Origin: a virus
Direction: 5' to 3' (one strand)
IMG/VR virus record: IMGVR_UViG_3300036900_000129
Coordinates: 1 to 57,729 of that record
Length of the DNA: 57,729 bases
The position numbers and the translations under genes were made by a program. Within the stretch, counting starts at the first letter, position 1. Every line of letters starts with the position of its first letter. Below the pieces are notes generated by a model. That model saw only the letters and a list, made by a program, of their open reading frames with translations. It did no database searches and was not told the DNA's origin. This document shows, in pieces, positions 34,191 to 41,703 of the stretch.

Positions 34191-34413
34191 CTGCATGTTC
34201 CTCTCTCGGTAGGATCTTCTGCTGCACGTACCTGGTGACCGCTTCATAGGCATCCGGTGGGACGCTGGGGAGCCGTTGCCCGTGGAAGCGTTCCGCACGC
34301 AGCGTCCCGTCGAGGAACCGCATGACGTAAACGATGCCGAACTCGTCCACGTTGATCACCCTGAACAGGATGCCGTCCGGGAGCCGCTGGTATTCAGCAA
34401 CATCTGCGGTCAT
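34174..34413 (-). CDS. Small protein, unknown
   Basis: 79 residues; ATG 34413 overlaps the previous stop (TGATG). MTADVAEYQRLPDGILFRVINVDEFGIVYVMRFLDGTLRAERFHG is beta-rich, followed by an amphipathic helix (YEAVTRYVQQKIL). No family recognised. Confidence 0.55.
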   Translation of the reverse strand: MTADVAEYQRLPDGILFRVINVDEFGIVYVMRFLDGTLRAERFHGQRLPSVPPDAYEAVTRYVQQKILPREEHADDTST

Positions 34414-34763
34414 CACAGCAGTCCTCTCTCAGCATGCCATGCGGCCCACACGATGCGGGCCTGGCTGTCAGCCCATACGGTGCGGGTCTCGATGCTGGCC
34501 TGGCAGGTGCAGGTGAGTTCCAGGTCCCGTTCCCTGGTCGGTTTCAACCGCAACTGGTGTTCCGCCTGGTCGTCTTCCATGGGCGGCCAGTGCGGCAGTG
34601 CCAGCCCGCCCTGAACCGGCCCCGGGCGGCGGGCGTGCGCCTGGAGTATGGCGGGGTCTGGTAGCGGTGAGGTATGCCCCATCCGCCCGGTGGCCAGGCC
34701 AAGCAGGAACGTGACCTGCTTACGCCACAGCGCAGCAGGATCGACGGCTGACCAGGTGTTCAC
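34413..34763 (-). CDS. Small protein, unknown
   Basis: 116 residues; GTG 34763 behind GAGGAGGTG, overlapping the previous stop (GTGA). It starts MNTWSAVDPAALWRKQVTFLLGL and has a CTCQ motif near residue 85 and a Trp-rich helical end. Function unknown. Confidence 0.5.
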   Translation of the reverse strand: MNTWSAVDPAALWRKQVTFLLGLATGRMGHTSPLPDPAILQAHARRPGPVQGGLALPHWPPMEDDQAEHQLRLKPTRERDLELTCTCQASIETRTVWADSQARIVWAAWHAERGLL

Positions 34764-35398
34764 CCTGGCACCTCCTCATCCGCTGCCGGGAGGACGTTGC
34801 GCACGTGCTCGATGGTGTAACCGCCCGGTGGCTGGAGGCTCAGGCCGAGCACGTCGATGCGTATCTCCTGGCTGGTAAGCCCTAGGCCCTGCTGCTGCCT
34901 GACCCAGATGCCGGCCAGCATCCGCATCTCCCTGGCTGTCTTGGCCGGCAGGTGATGCAGCGGCCGGTGGAAACGGCCTGCGCTGTCAGCCATCCGCAGG
35001 TACACCGCTACCAGCTGCCCACGGTCGCTGGCGATGACTGACAGGCCGCCGGCGTCGCAGCACCAGTTGCGGTCAAGGACCATCATGCGGGCGGCGCTGC
35101 GCAGGTAGTCAGCGGCGGCGTCCACCGTCGTGATACCTGGTGCGGGCCTGGGCTCACGGCGTGGCAGCGGCAGGTTCTCGCTGATCTCACGGGCCAGTTC
35201 CCGCAGGTCGCTTTCCTCTATCCACAGGCCGGTGACCGGGTTGCCGTTGGCATCGCGGATCACGCAGGCCCACGGGCCTCCGTGCTGCGGGATGGTCAGG
35301 CGCATCATCTGCGGTTCCCGGTTTGCTGCATGCCCGGGTGACTGCCCTTCGGTGATGACCAGGATGGTGTTCCCGTGCTGGTCACTGGTGATTTCCAT
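34760..35398 (-). CDS. UPF0102/YraN-like protein with degenerate nuclease site
   Basis: 212 residues. Residues 90-205 align by eye with the YraN restriction-endonuclease-like family: VLDRNWCCDAGGLSVIASDRGQLVAVYLRM, then AKTAREMRMLAGIWV and IRIDVLGL ending YTIEHVRNVL. In the family these read RNWR..GE-x-D-L-I-A and V-E-V-K. Here GE-x-D is GG-x-S and VEVK is VYLR, so the metal-binding acid and lysine are lost. An 85-residue N-terminal domain is added. It heads an operon with a TACACT promoter and operator (35423-35450). It is probably a DNA-binding or interaction protein rather than a nuclease. Confidence 0.65.
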   Translation of the reverse strand: MEITSDQHGNTILVITEGQSPGHAANREPQMMRLTIPQHGGPWACVIRDANGNPVTGLWIEESDLRELAREISENLPLPRREPRPAPGITTVDAAADYLRSAARMMVLDRNWCCDAGGLSVIASDRGQLVAVYLRMADSAGRFHRPLHHLPAKTAREMRMLAGIWVRQQQGLGLTSQEIRIDVLGLSLQPPGGYTIEHVRNVLPAADEEVPG

Positions 35399-35422
35399 CG
35401 GTGTTTCTCCTCTCTCAGCACC

Positions 35423-35450
35423 AGTGTACCGCCCACATGTGAGGCGTTAC
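35423..35450 (-). promoter_or_regulatory. Promoter plus ACATGT operator (divergent arms)
   Basis: Read on the minus strand, ACATGT (35440-35435) is followed after six bases by TACACT (35428-35423), then GAGAGAGGAG and the start at 35398. The spacing is the same as at 41137, 42227 and 47935; the distal arm is poorly conserved. Confidence 0.5.
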
Positions 35451-35485
35451 CTGGCTACTTTTCCACGACACAAAGGGCTAGCCAC

Positions 35486-35794
35486 TCAGCCCATTACCTC
35501 CAAGGAGTCCACGGTGCGGCCCTTGACGTTGGCCATTACCACGCTGATGCAGTCAGCTCGCCTGCCGTGCGCCTGCATCCACCGGCTCAGTGCCCGCCGC
35601 AGCAGCCGCACACGGGAATCGCTGAGCTTCGTCAGCGCGGATGCCGGGCGGATCATCACGACGATGATCACGCCGTTCTGCTCCGCTACCAGGTCCAGGT
35701 GATGGGCTTCCTGCGGGTCCTGCCAGTCACGGTCAAGGACCGTGATGCCGTGCCCGGCCAGGTGCTCCGCGACCATCTCCGTCAGATCGTTCAT
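35486..35794 (-). CDS. Second UPF0102/YraN-like protein, degenerate
   Basis: 102 residues: MVAEHLAGHGITVLDRDWQD, HHLDLVAEQNGVIIVVMIRP, then LRRALSRWMQ. The order helix, VLDR-x-W, L-D-L-V-A, strand is that of YraN, with the first acid and the E-x-K pair replaced (HHLD, VVMIR). It is shorter than the neighbour and lacks its N-terminal domain. Its start overlaps the stop of the gene upstream. Two adjacent paralogues of a normally single-copy bacterial protein are unusual. Confidence 0.55.
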   Translation of the reverse strand: MNDLTEMVAEHLAGHGITVLDRDWQDPQEAHHLDLVAEQNGVIIVVMIRPASALTKLSDSRVRLLRRALSRWMQAHGRRADCISVVMANVKGRTVDSLEVMG

Positions 35795-36729
35795 GTGATG
35801 TCCTGCACCCTGCTCCTGGCGGCCTCCCGCAGCCGGTTAGCGACCACCTCCCGCACCGTGTCGTCGCCGGCGTCAACACCCAGGTCAGCAAGCATGCGCT
35901 GTAGCGCCGCCGCCAGGGTCTCGGCCCGCTGCTCCAGTTGCTCAGGTGCCGGGTCACCGGCCCGCTCGATCACGTACCGGTCCCCCGGCTCGATCACGTG
36001 CGGGGCCTGCACCATGCCGACCAGCGCACGGGCCAGGCCCCGCTGGTCGGTGGTCTGCACGTACCGGCCGCCGTCCGCCGTGCACAGCGTGAACAAGAAC
36101 TGGTTGTCATCGTCAGGTGGTTCGGTGATGCTGTCGATAAACGCAGCTACCCCCGCCAGGAACGCCGTCTGTGCCTGTTCCGCCATCATGACCTGCTCCT
36201 GCTGCTGCACCCGCATGGTGTGCGTGTCGGCAACCTGGGCGATGCTCGGTGCCATGCGCAGGGCGATGAACTCAGCCAAGGCAGCCGGCTCAGCCTCCTG
36301 CCATGGTGTTCCCTCGGTCTTCGTCCACTTCGCCAGGCAGATCCGTACGCCGCCAGCGATGGCCTCACGCAGGTCTGTGCTCCGCACCATGACGGACGGT
36401 GCTGCCTCTGGCTGCGGCAGCGGGTACCTGTGCGCCCACTGCTCGAACGCCACCTGCGGATTCCACGTGACCGCCCCCTGCGGGTGCGGCGTGTAGAACA
36501 CCAGCGTGTACGGGTCACCCTGCCTGATCAGCAGGTGCACCCCCGCCAGGCGTGTCCCGTGCGGTACCTCCGGTAGGGCACTCAGCGGAATTTCGCCGGG
36601 CTCCCGTTCAGCGAACACGACGCTTGCCTCAGCGGGCCGGCCGGTCTCGAACCGGATCACCTGCCCGTCCGCGAGCACAGCGGTAAACCGCACCTGTAGC
36701 GCCTCAGCCAGGACACCCTGATCATTCAT
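35791..36729 (-). CDS. 312-residue protein, unknown
   Basis: ATG 36729 behind GAGGAGAG, overlapping the previous stop. The N-terminal half is beta-rich (VRFTAVLADGQVIRFETG, TLVFYTPHPQGAVTWNP), the middle is helical with MRVQQQEQVMMAEQAQ (possible coiled coil), and the C-terminal 60 residues are helical and acidic. Its neighbours are the YraN-like gene and an acidic protein. No family recognised. Confidence 0.6.
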   Translation of the reverse strand: MNDQGVLAEALQVRFTAVLADGQVIRFETGRPAEASVVFAEREPGEIPLSALPEVPHGTRLAGVHLLIRQGDPYTLVFYTPHPQGAVTWNPQVAFEQWAHRYPLPQPEAAPSVMVRSTDLREAIAGGVRICLAKWTKTEGTPWQEAEPAALAEFIALRMAPSIAQVADTHTMRVQQQEQVMMAEQAQTAFLAGVAAFIDSITEPPDDDNQFLFTLCTADGGRYVQTTDQRGLARALVGMVQAPHVIEPGDRYVIERAGDPAPEQLEQRAETLAAALQRMLADLGVDAGDDTVREVVANRLREAARSRVQDIT

Positions 36730-37267
36730 CGCTGCTCTCCTCACCGGCCAGGTGCTCCCTGGCTAGCCGTTCCACCTCAGCCCAGAATGCGTCGGTGGCG
36801 TTCTGCTCCCAGGCGCCGATCATGTCGGGAAGCGGCAGATCATAGCTCCATTCGACATTGAGGTCAGCCAGGAGTTCGTCTTCACTGCTGGCCGGTTCCT
36901 GGTCGGCCAGCTCGTCCTTGGCTGGGTCGCCGTCCTCAATCCACTTCAGGACCGTCCGGTAGGTGCGCTCGGTGGTCTTACCGTCGAACACCCACGACGC
37001 GGCGTCCTTCCCCGCGTCCACGCCGAGCGCGGCGGCCCTGGCGATCAGGTCTTCCTCCCGGGCGGCAGCAGCCAGGGTGAACAGGTCAGCGGTCTTGAGG
37101 CGGAATGCCACGGTGCGTCCTCCTGCGGTAACCCAGGCGCATGCGGACTCACCCAGCCCGTCCCACTCCACGCAGAGCAGGGTCGGTAGCCCCTCAGCCC
37201 GGCCTGGTTCCTCGGTGACGGTGATCAGCCGGTGCCCTTCGGGGGTGTGGTCGTCTGTGGTGCTCAT
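36722..37267 (-). CDS. 181-residue acidic protein, unknown
   Basis: ATG 37267 overlaps the previous stop (ATGA). It begins MSTTDDHTPEGHRLITVTEE, has a central helical part (LFTLAAAAREEDLIARAAALGVDAG), and ends very acidic (LAGEESSDE). The charge suggests a DNA-mimic or scaffold-like protein is possible, but nothing more is seen. Confidence 0.55.
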   Translation of the reverse strand: MSTTDDHTPEGHRLITVTEEPGRAEGLPTLLCVEWDGLGESACAWVTAGGRTVAFRLKTADLFTLAAAAREEDLIARAAALGVDAGKDAASWVFDGKTTERTYRTVLKWIEDGDPAKDELADQEPASSEDELLADLNVEWSYDLPLPDMIGAWEQNATDAFWAEVERLAREHLAGEESSDE

Positions 37268-37695
37268 GACGTGATCCCCTGCCGTTCCCGCTCAGCGGCT
37301 TGCGCTGCTTCACCGTGGGTGCCGGCGAGGCGTTCCGCAGCGCACCAGGGGCAGCCAGGTGCGAAACCGGAATGCTCGTCGCAGTGCACCGCGTACCGGA
37401 CGCCGTCGCGCCAGCCGGCCCGGTACTGCGGGAAGCCGGGATCAGACCATGCGGGCTTACCGCCGTTGAGCCTGCGGAAGTAAGCTGCGCACTCACGTTC
37501 GGTGCCGGTGTCTCGGCCTTGGAGCCACTGGCGGGCGAAGGCGTGCATGTTCCGGATGGCTACCTGGTGATACCAGGCGTCCAGGAGCGCTGACCGTTCG
37601 TCGGCGGCAGCAACATGATCGAGCTTCCCGTAACTGGGGTCCAGGTCAAGCAGTGCAGTGAACGCCAGGCTCGGGTCCAGGTCAGTCGGTTGCAT
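37264..37695 (-). CDS. 143-residue protein with CxxC
   Basis: Begins MQPTDLDPSLAFTALLDLDP. Its C-terminal half has GWRDGVRYAVHCDEHSGFAPGCPWCAAERL, a C-x2-H...C-x2-C zinc-ribbon pattern. Overlaps both neighbours by a few bases. Function unknown. Confidence 0.55.
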   Translation of the reverse strand: MQPTDLDPSLAFTALLDLDPSYGKLDHVAAADERSALLDAWYHQVAIRNMHAFARQWLQGRDTGTERECAAYFRRLNGGKPAWSDPGFPQYRAGWRDGVRYAVHCDEHSGFAPGCPWCAAERLAGTHGEAAQAAERERQGITS

Positions 37696-38011
37696 CGGGT
37701 TCTCCTAGTCGGCGCAGGCGCGGGACGTCATCGAAGGGCTGAGATGATGGTGCTTCCGGGGTATCCCCTGGTACCGGGGTCAGGATGATCTCGTCCACGG
37801 GCAGGTCAGTGACCTTGGACCCCCAAAAGGTCGCCACGGTTGCCTGCTCGGTGTCCAGCGGCCAGCATGCGCCGTTGACCAGGACGGTGGCGCTGACAAG
37901 CTTCATCAGGCCGCTTGGCTCACGCCGGTAGGTGACGTTGATGCCTTCCAGGTGCAGCAGCCGCACAGCTAGCGGCTGCTCGTTGAACAACGGGGTGATC
38001 GGGTCTTGCAC
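37682..38011 (-). CDS. 109-residue protein, unknown
   Basis: GTG 38011 is chosen since GAGAGAGGAACACC lies immediately before it; the earlier ATG (38050) would read through a direct DNA repeat. Beta-rich (VRLLHLEGINVTYRREPSGLMKLVSATVLVNG). First gene after the tandem repeat at 38027-38048. Confidence 0.55.
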   Translation of the reverse strand: MQDPITPLFNEQPLAVRLLHLEGINVTYRREPSGLMKLVSATVLVNGACWPLDTEQATVATFWGSKVTDLPVDEIILTPVPGDTPEAPSSQPFDDVPRLRRLGEPDATD

Positions 38012-38026
38012 TGGTGTTCCTCTCTC

Positions 38027-38048
38027 GGTTTGCGCGCGGTTTGCGCGC
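38027..38048. repeat. Tandem 11-bp direct repeat
   Basis: GGTTTGCGCGC occurs twice in succession, without a gap, directly upstream of a GAGAGAGG ribosome site in an otherwise gene-dense arm. A regulatory site is possible. Confidence 0.55.
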
Positions 38049-38052
38049 ATTG

Positions 38053-38313
38053 CTATTCCCTGATGGCCTGGTCTACGGGAACCAGCCCGGCCAGTTGCAC
38101 GATCTCGTCGTTCACACGGCCACCGGTCAGCGCGTAGTACGCCTCCACGAACGAACTGAACGCGGCCGGGTCAAGCGGCTGCGCGTCACGGAACCGCTGC
38201 GGCAGCTCACCCCCGGCCGCTGCTACCAGCCGGTCGTAGGCGTCCTGTAGCTGCGCCTGCCACTGGCTGGCCAGCCTGACCACGACCATGTGCTGCTCTG
38301 GGTCAACGTGCAC
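38053..38313 (-). CDS. Small helical protein, unknown
   Basis: 86 residues, GTG behind GAGGAGG. MHVDPEQHMVVVRLASQWQAQLQDAYDRLVAAAGG is followed by a helical acidic end. Overlaps the next upstream gene by 11 bases. No family recognised. Confidence 0.5.
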   Translation of the reverse strand: MHVDPEQHMVVVRLASQWQAQLQDAYDRLVAAAGGELPQRFRDAQPLDPAAFSSFVEAYYALTGGRVNDEIVQLAGLVPVDQAIRE

Positions 38314-38572
38314 GGTGCTTTCCTCCTCTTTGCCTGGCCGGCTTCCCGGTCAGCCGTGCGCGTGCACGCCTGCACAGGTTGCCGGCGATCATGGCGATCT
38401 CGGCGTACTCCTCCCAGATCGTCCAGCGGGCCGCCTCTGCCTCCTCAGCACGCCAGGCGGCTTCCTGGTCCAGCACCTCCCGCATCGCGTCCTCACGGCT
38501 CATGCCGCCCGCAACGCGGTCCTCGATAGCCTGCTGCACCAGCACGCGGTCCCGGTAGCTTCGCGTGCTCAC
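38303..38572 (-). CDS. Small helical protein, unknown
   Basis: 89 residues; the GTG overlaps the previous stop (GTGA). MSTRSYRDRVLVQQAIEDRVAGGMSREDAMREVLD is helical and acidic, then a basic tail (KPARQRGGKHRAR). A helical DNA- or protein-binding adaptor is possible. Confidence 0.5.
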   Translation of the reverse strand: MSTRSYRDRVLVQQAIEDRVAGGMSREDAMREVLDQEAAWRAEEAEAARWTIWEEYAEIAMIAGNLCRRARARLTGKPARQRGGKHRAR

Positions 38573-38781
38573 GGTGCTAGCGCTTCATCGATGGACTCCT
38601 GCCGATACGGCTGAATCTGGGCGGCGCAGGTCGGGCAGATGCCGTACCTGTGCTCGCGCCCGTCCTCGGGCATCGATGTGACCGCGTAGCCGGCTTCATG
38701 CCAGCGGCGCATCTCAGCTTGCGCGGCTTCAACGAACCGCCCGTTGGCTGACCCGTTGTCCACGTGCACGACTGTTTTCAT
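38569..38781 (-). CDS. Small CxxC protein
   Basis: 70 residues, ATG overlapping the previous stop. MKTVVHVDNGSANGRFVEAA and GICPTCAAQIQPYRQE; the single CxxC with a nearby His could bind zinc. Function unknown. Confidence 0.5.
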   Translation of the reverse strand: MKTVVHVDNGSANGRFVEAAQAEMRRWHEAGYAVTSMPEDGREHRYGICPTCAAQIQPYRQESIDEALAP

Positions 38782-38966
38782 CCTGCTGCCTCGGCTTCCT
38801 CAAGAACCGCCTCAACCTTGGCGGCGTCGTAACCCAGCCAGCCTGAGTCATGGTCACGGTGCTCATGCTGGTGCTGGTCTACGTTCTCGCTGTGCGGCCG
38901 GGCGATCGCCATCGGGTCGCAGTGAACACCGACCAGGTGCAGCGCTAGCTCCTCCGCTTCGGTCAT
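38778..38966 (-). CDS. Small His/Glu-rich protein
   Basis: 62 residues; ATG overlaps the stop of the DUF2637 gene region boundary. HLVGVHCDPMAIARPHSEN and DQHQHEHRDHD form a His-rich stretch that may bind metal; the ends are acidic helices. Confidence 0.45.
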   Translation of the reverse strand: MTEAEELALHLVGVHCDPMAIARPHSENVDQHQHEHRDHDSGWLGYDAAKVEAVLEEAEAAG

Positions 38967-39991
38967 CCTGCTGCCTCCTCCTGCCCGACCACCTTGAAGC
39001 GGTCACGGCGCATCACGTCGTTAACCCGTCCGATCGGCACGACCCGGCCGTTGCGAGCGAGGTACGCCACCACGTCCGCCGCCGCCGGCTCGCAACCCTG
39101 CTCGCTTCGCAGTGTTGCGAGTGCGAGCCTGATGGCCGCGGACTGTGAGCCGTGCCCGCCGCCGTTCGCAACAGGTGCGAGGGGCCGGCTCGCATTCGCG
39201 GTCGCACCCGCGCTCGCAGCGCTCGCAAGCGGGCTCGCGCTCGCACTGGCGGTGAGAGCAGGCCGTTCGCTGCTGCTCGCAACCGCTCTCGCAACGTCAC
39301 TCGCAGCAGGCACCGGCCGCTTGCGAGCACCCGCATTCGCTGTGCTCTTTGCGAGCCGCTTGCGAACAACCGCTCGCAGTTCCTTGATCGCAGTCCACGG
39401 TGCGCCGATACCCGGCACCCATACCAGCAGCCCGAACGGCGGCAGGGGTTCCACCCTGGCCTTGGCGTCATACCCGTGCTGCGCGCGTCCCACGTCGCGC
39501 CTGGCGGCCCCCAGGATGGCATGGGCCATCCAGTACACCATCACGCTCATCACGGGGAAGAACAGCTCCTCAGCCACGTTCCCGGACCCCAGCGCGCCAC
39601 GCCAGTTGATGAACGCTGACAAGCCCACCAGGACAAGCGCCATCAGGCGGAACTGGGCACCGCTCTCACCCTTCTCAATGCGGTCGAGTGCGAACCCGTA
39701 CACGACGATCGCTGCGATGTCGAGTGAGAGCGGGCCGAGAAGCGAGTGCAGCTGCGACCAGCGCAGGTCACCCTTGAAGAATGCGAGCAGCCCTGAGAAC
39801 GACATCGCTGCGACTGCGAACACCACCGTTGCGAGCAGTGCGAGCGTTGCGACTCGCCGTGCGCGGGTGAGAGTGCCTGCGGGCAGTGCGAGCGGTGCGA
39901 CTGGCTCGCTCGCGCTGCTCGCAACATCCGGCTCGCTCGCATTCTCATTCGCACTCGCAGGTACCAGCCGGCGCGAGAACCTGATCTTCAC
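38963..39991 (-). CDS. DUF2637-type multi-helix membrane protein
   Basis: GTG 39991 behind AAAGGGGAAC is chosen over an upstream ATG in Arg-rich sequence; 342 residues. Residues 40-170 hold four hydrophobic helices (ATLALLATVVFAVAAMSF, LLGPLSLDIAAIVVYGFAL, FRLMALVLVGLSAF, EELFFPVMSVMVYWMAHA), the DUF2637 pattern also found in SpdB-like spread proteins of Streptomyces plasmids. The C-terminal half is a disordered Ala/Ser-rich segment followed by a short helical domain (VVAYLARNGRVVPIGRVNDVMRRD). The gene is saturated with the hexamer TGCGAG in both orientations. Confidence 0.75.
   Translation of the reverse strand: MKIRFSRRLVPASANENASEPDVASSASEPVAPLALPAGTLTRARRVATLALLATVVFAVAAMSFSGLLAFFKGDLRWSQLHSLLGPLSLDIAAIVVYGFALDRIEKGESGAQFRLMALVLVGLSAFINWRGALGSGNVAEELFFPVMSVMVYWMAHAILGAARRDVGRAQHGYDAKARVEPLPPFGLLVWVPGIGAPWTAIKELRAVVRKRLAKSTANAGARKRPVPAASDVARAVASSSERPALTASASASPLASAASAGATANASRPLAPVANGGGHGSQSAAIRLALATLRSEQGCEPAAADVVAYLARNGRVVPIGRVNDVMRRDRFKVVGQEEAAG
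39050..39960. repeat. Dense TGCGAG/CTCGCA hexamer cluster
   Basis: By eye about 22 copies of TGCGAG or its complement in two blocks (39052-39375 and 39782-39955), plus many near matches (TGCGAA, TTCGCA). Copies occur in both orientations and in more than one reading frame of the overlapping gene, so the bias is unlikely to come from amino-acid choice alone. Confidence 0.65.
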
Positions 39992-40013
39992 TGGTGCGTT
40001 CCCCTTTCTTTGG

Positions 40014-40154
40014 TTAGTGGTCCCAGTCGCGTTCGCGGCCGCTCTTGTCCGCCTGCGCGTCCCAGGCATCTCGGATGCGCGGGTCTTCCGCAGGCGGGTT
40101 CTGCTCAGGGTCGGTGTTGCTGGCCGGGTCAGCCCAGCCGGGCAGCTTCGGCAT
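40014..40154 (-). CDS. 46-residue acidic peptide
   Basis: ATG 40154 behind GAGGAG; MPKLPGWADPASNTDPEQNP, then EDPRIRDAWDAQADKSGRERDWDH. Fills the space between the DUF2637 gene and the next gene precisely and uses a good ribosome site. Function unknown. Confidence 0.55.
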   Translation of the reverse strand: MPKLPGWADPASNTDPEQNPPAEDPRIRDAWDAQADKSGRERDWDH

Positions 40155-40162
40155 GATGCTCC

Positions 40163-40423
40163 TCAGTGGGTCTCGTTCAGGCGTGCGATGAACTGGCGTG
40201 TGGTGCCGTTGTCCTGGGTGACGGTGACCATGATGACTGAGCCGCTGGCCGGCTCCCCGGACACCGACGTGATGCAGGCTGGCCTGACCGGCTCAGGTGG
40301 CCTGTCAGGGCTGGTGACGAACGCATGGTGCAGGGTGGCGGCAACCCAGCGGCGCACGGGGTCCATGCTCTCCAGTTGCTTCAGGCCCTCCCGGCTTGGC
40401 TTCCGGTTGATGTCAGCCTTCAC
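40163..40423 (-). CDS. 86-residue protein, unknown
   Basis: GTG overlapping the previous gene by 11 bases. MKADINRKPSREGLKQLESMDPVRRWVAATLHHAF is helical, followed by a beta hairpin (GSVIMVTVTQDNGTTRQFIARLN). No family recognised. Confidence 0.5.
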   Translation of the reverse strand: MKADINRKPSREGLKQLESMDPVRRWVAATLHHAFVTSPDRPPEPVRPACITSVSGEPASGSVIMVTVTQDNGTTRQFIARLNETH

Positions 40424-40688
40424 CGGCTGGCACCTCCTCAGCCTGCGGGGGCTCAGGGTGCAGCGTGATCAGCTCATCACGCATCCGGCTGGTCAGCTCG
40501 TGGTAGCCCTGCTGGTCGCTCTCAGGCATCGCTTCGAGTGCTGTGCGCCATGCGATGCGGGCGGCGTCGGTGGCCTGTTCCAGTTCCAGGATGGTGCGGT
40601 AAGCCTCAGCGGCTTCCTTGCCCCTGGCGGACAGGCGTGAGGCGTGGCGGGCGGGCCGGGTCTTGGCGGTGCCCTTCGGGTCGGTCAT
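40413..40688 (-). CDS. 91-residue helical protein, unknown
   Basis: MTDPKGTAKTRPARHASRLSARGKEAAEAYRTILELEQATDAARIAWRTALEAM is basic then helical, with coiled-coil-like spacing, and an acidic tail. Function unknown. Confidence 0.5.
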   Translation of the reverse strand: MTDPKGTAKTRPARHASRLSARGKEAAEAYRTILELEQATDAARIAWRTALEAMPESDQQGYHELTSRMRDELITLHPEPPQAEEVPAGEG

Positions 40689-40703
40689 CTGGTGCTCCGT
40701 TTC

Positions 40704-41108
40704 TTAGTAGAGCCGCTTGAGCTGCAACTGGTACGCCTTCACCACGGCGTCCACGGTCTCAGCGGTTGTCCCGTACTGCACGGCGACCCGTGCAGGACTG
40801 TGCCCGTGCATGAGCACGCCCTCTGCGACGGCTTGCTTCCAGGTGGCGGTGTGGTTTTCCCAGCCGGGCTCGATCCGGGCGGCGACCGCGCGCAGCGCAC
40901 AGCGGCGCACCCAGTCGCGGACCTTGTTGAACTCGTATCCGGTGGCACCGTCGCCGTTGATGACGGCGTTCACGGTGTCAAGCATCCGGTCGGTGCTGGG
41001 TGCGGTGCCGCGCTCAGGTAGCTGGCGTGTCAGCACGAGCGCGGCCAGCAGGTCCGCGTCGGCCTGGCCGGTGCTGCGGCTGGCACTGTAGTGGCGTGTC
41101 GTCGGCAT
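40704..41108 (-). CDS. 134-residue protein with C-terminal helix-turn-helix-like segment
   Basis: ATG 41108 behind GAGAGAGGG, downstream of an operator-promoter. The C-terminal part (WKQAVAEGVLMHGHSPARVAVQYGTTAETVDAVVKAYQLQLKRLY) has the spacing of a helix-turn-helix (ARVAVQYGTTAETVDAVV), so DNA binding is plausible. First gene of its operon, a typical place for an autoregulator. Confidence 0.5.
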   Translation of the reverse strand: MPTTRHYSASRSTGQADADLLAALVLTRQLPERGTAPSTDRMLDTVNAVINGDGATGYEFNKVRDWVRRCALRAVAARIEPGWENHTATWKQAVAEGVLMHGHSPARVAVQYGTTAETVDAVVKAYQLQLKRLY

Positions 41109-41134
41109 TTTCGGTTTCCCTCTCTCAAGCGCTA

Positions 41135-41162
41135 ACGCTACCACGTACACGTTGGTATTAGC
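41135..41162 (-). promoter_or_regulatory. Operator-promoter of the dispersed family
   Basis: Read on the minus strand: GGTATTAGC arm (7 of 9 to the consensus), core ACGTGT, then TAGCGT as -10 at the family spacing (six bases), and the gene starting at 41108. Confidence 0.5.
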
Positions 41163-41703
41163 GGGCTGCTGCGATGTCGGCCTGCTCGTCCACCAGCGTG
41201 CACCCGCAGGACAGGGTGGCGTAGGAGCAGCGCCCGCCGGCGTACCCGCTGTAGGTGCCCCACGTCATCACGTTGGCCTGCACCGCGTGGGTGCCGCACC
41301 ATTCAGCGGCGGGGCTCATGTCGCAGCATCCGGGGCAGAATTCGTGGACGATCTCCATGCAGGACTCGTGGATGCATCCGCCTGGGTCTTCGGGGTGATT
41401 GCTGGTGGTGTGCCAGTACGCGCACAGAGGGCCGGTGTGGCAAGTGTGGTTCTCCGTAATGTCGGTGGTCCAGTCTTCCCAGCCGCCGTCCACGGTGATG
41501 CCCAGGGCTGCGGGGCTGATGACCCAGTAGCCGCCGCAGCCGACCGCTACAGCGCCGTTGACGAACACGTGACCGAGCGGGTCGGTGCCCTCGCGCACTA
41601 GGGTTTCGCATTCCGGGCAAGTGCTGGTACGCCAGCGGGCGATCGACGGCGCGTCTGCTGCGCGCGCCGCGTCCAGGTACTCGGCTTCGGTGTAGGTGCT
41701 CAT
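41158..41703 (-). CDS. Cys/His-rich zinc protein
   Basis: 181 residues with at least a dozen Cys: STCPECETLV, HTCHTGPLC, GGCIHESCMEIVHEFCPGCCDM, WCGTH, RCSYATLSCGCTL. Several zinc sites must be present. The sequence is rich in Gly, Thr and Trp. It overlaps the operator region at its stop. Function unknown; a nucleic-acid or protein adaptor is possible. Confidence 0.6.
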   Translation of the reverse strand: MSTYTEAEYLDAARAADAPSIARWRTSTCPECETLVREGTDPLGHVFVNGAVAVGCGGYWVISPAALGITVDGGWEDWTTDITENHTCHTGPLCAYWHTTSNHPEDPGGCIHESCMEIVHEFCPGCCDMSPAAEWCGTHAVQANVMTWGTYSGYAGGRCSYATLSCGCTLVDEQADIAAAR

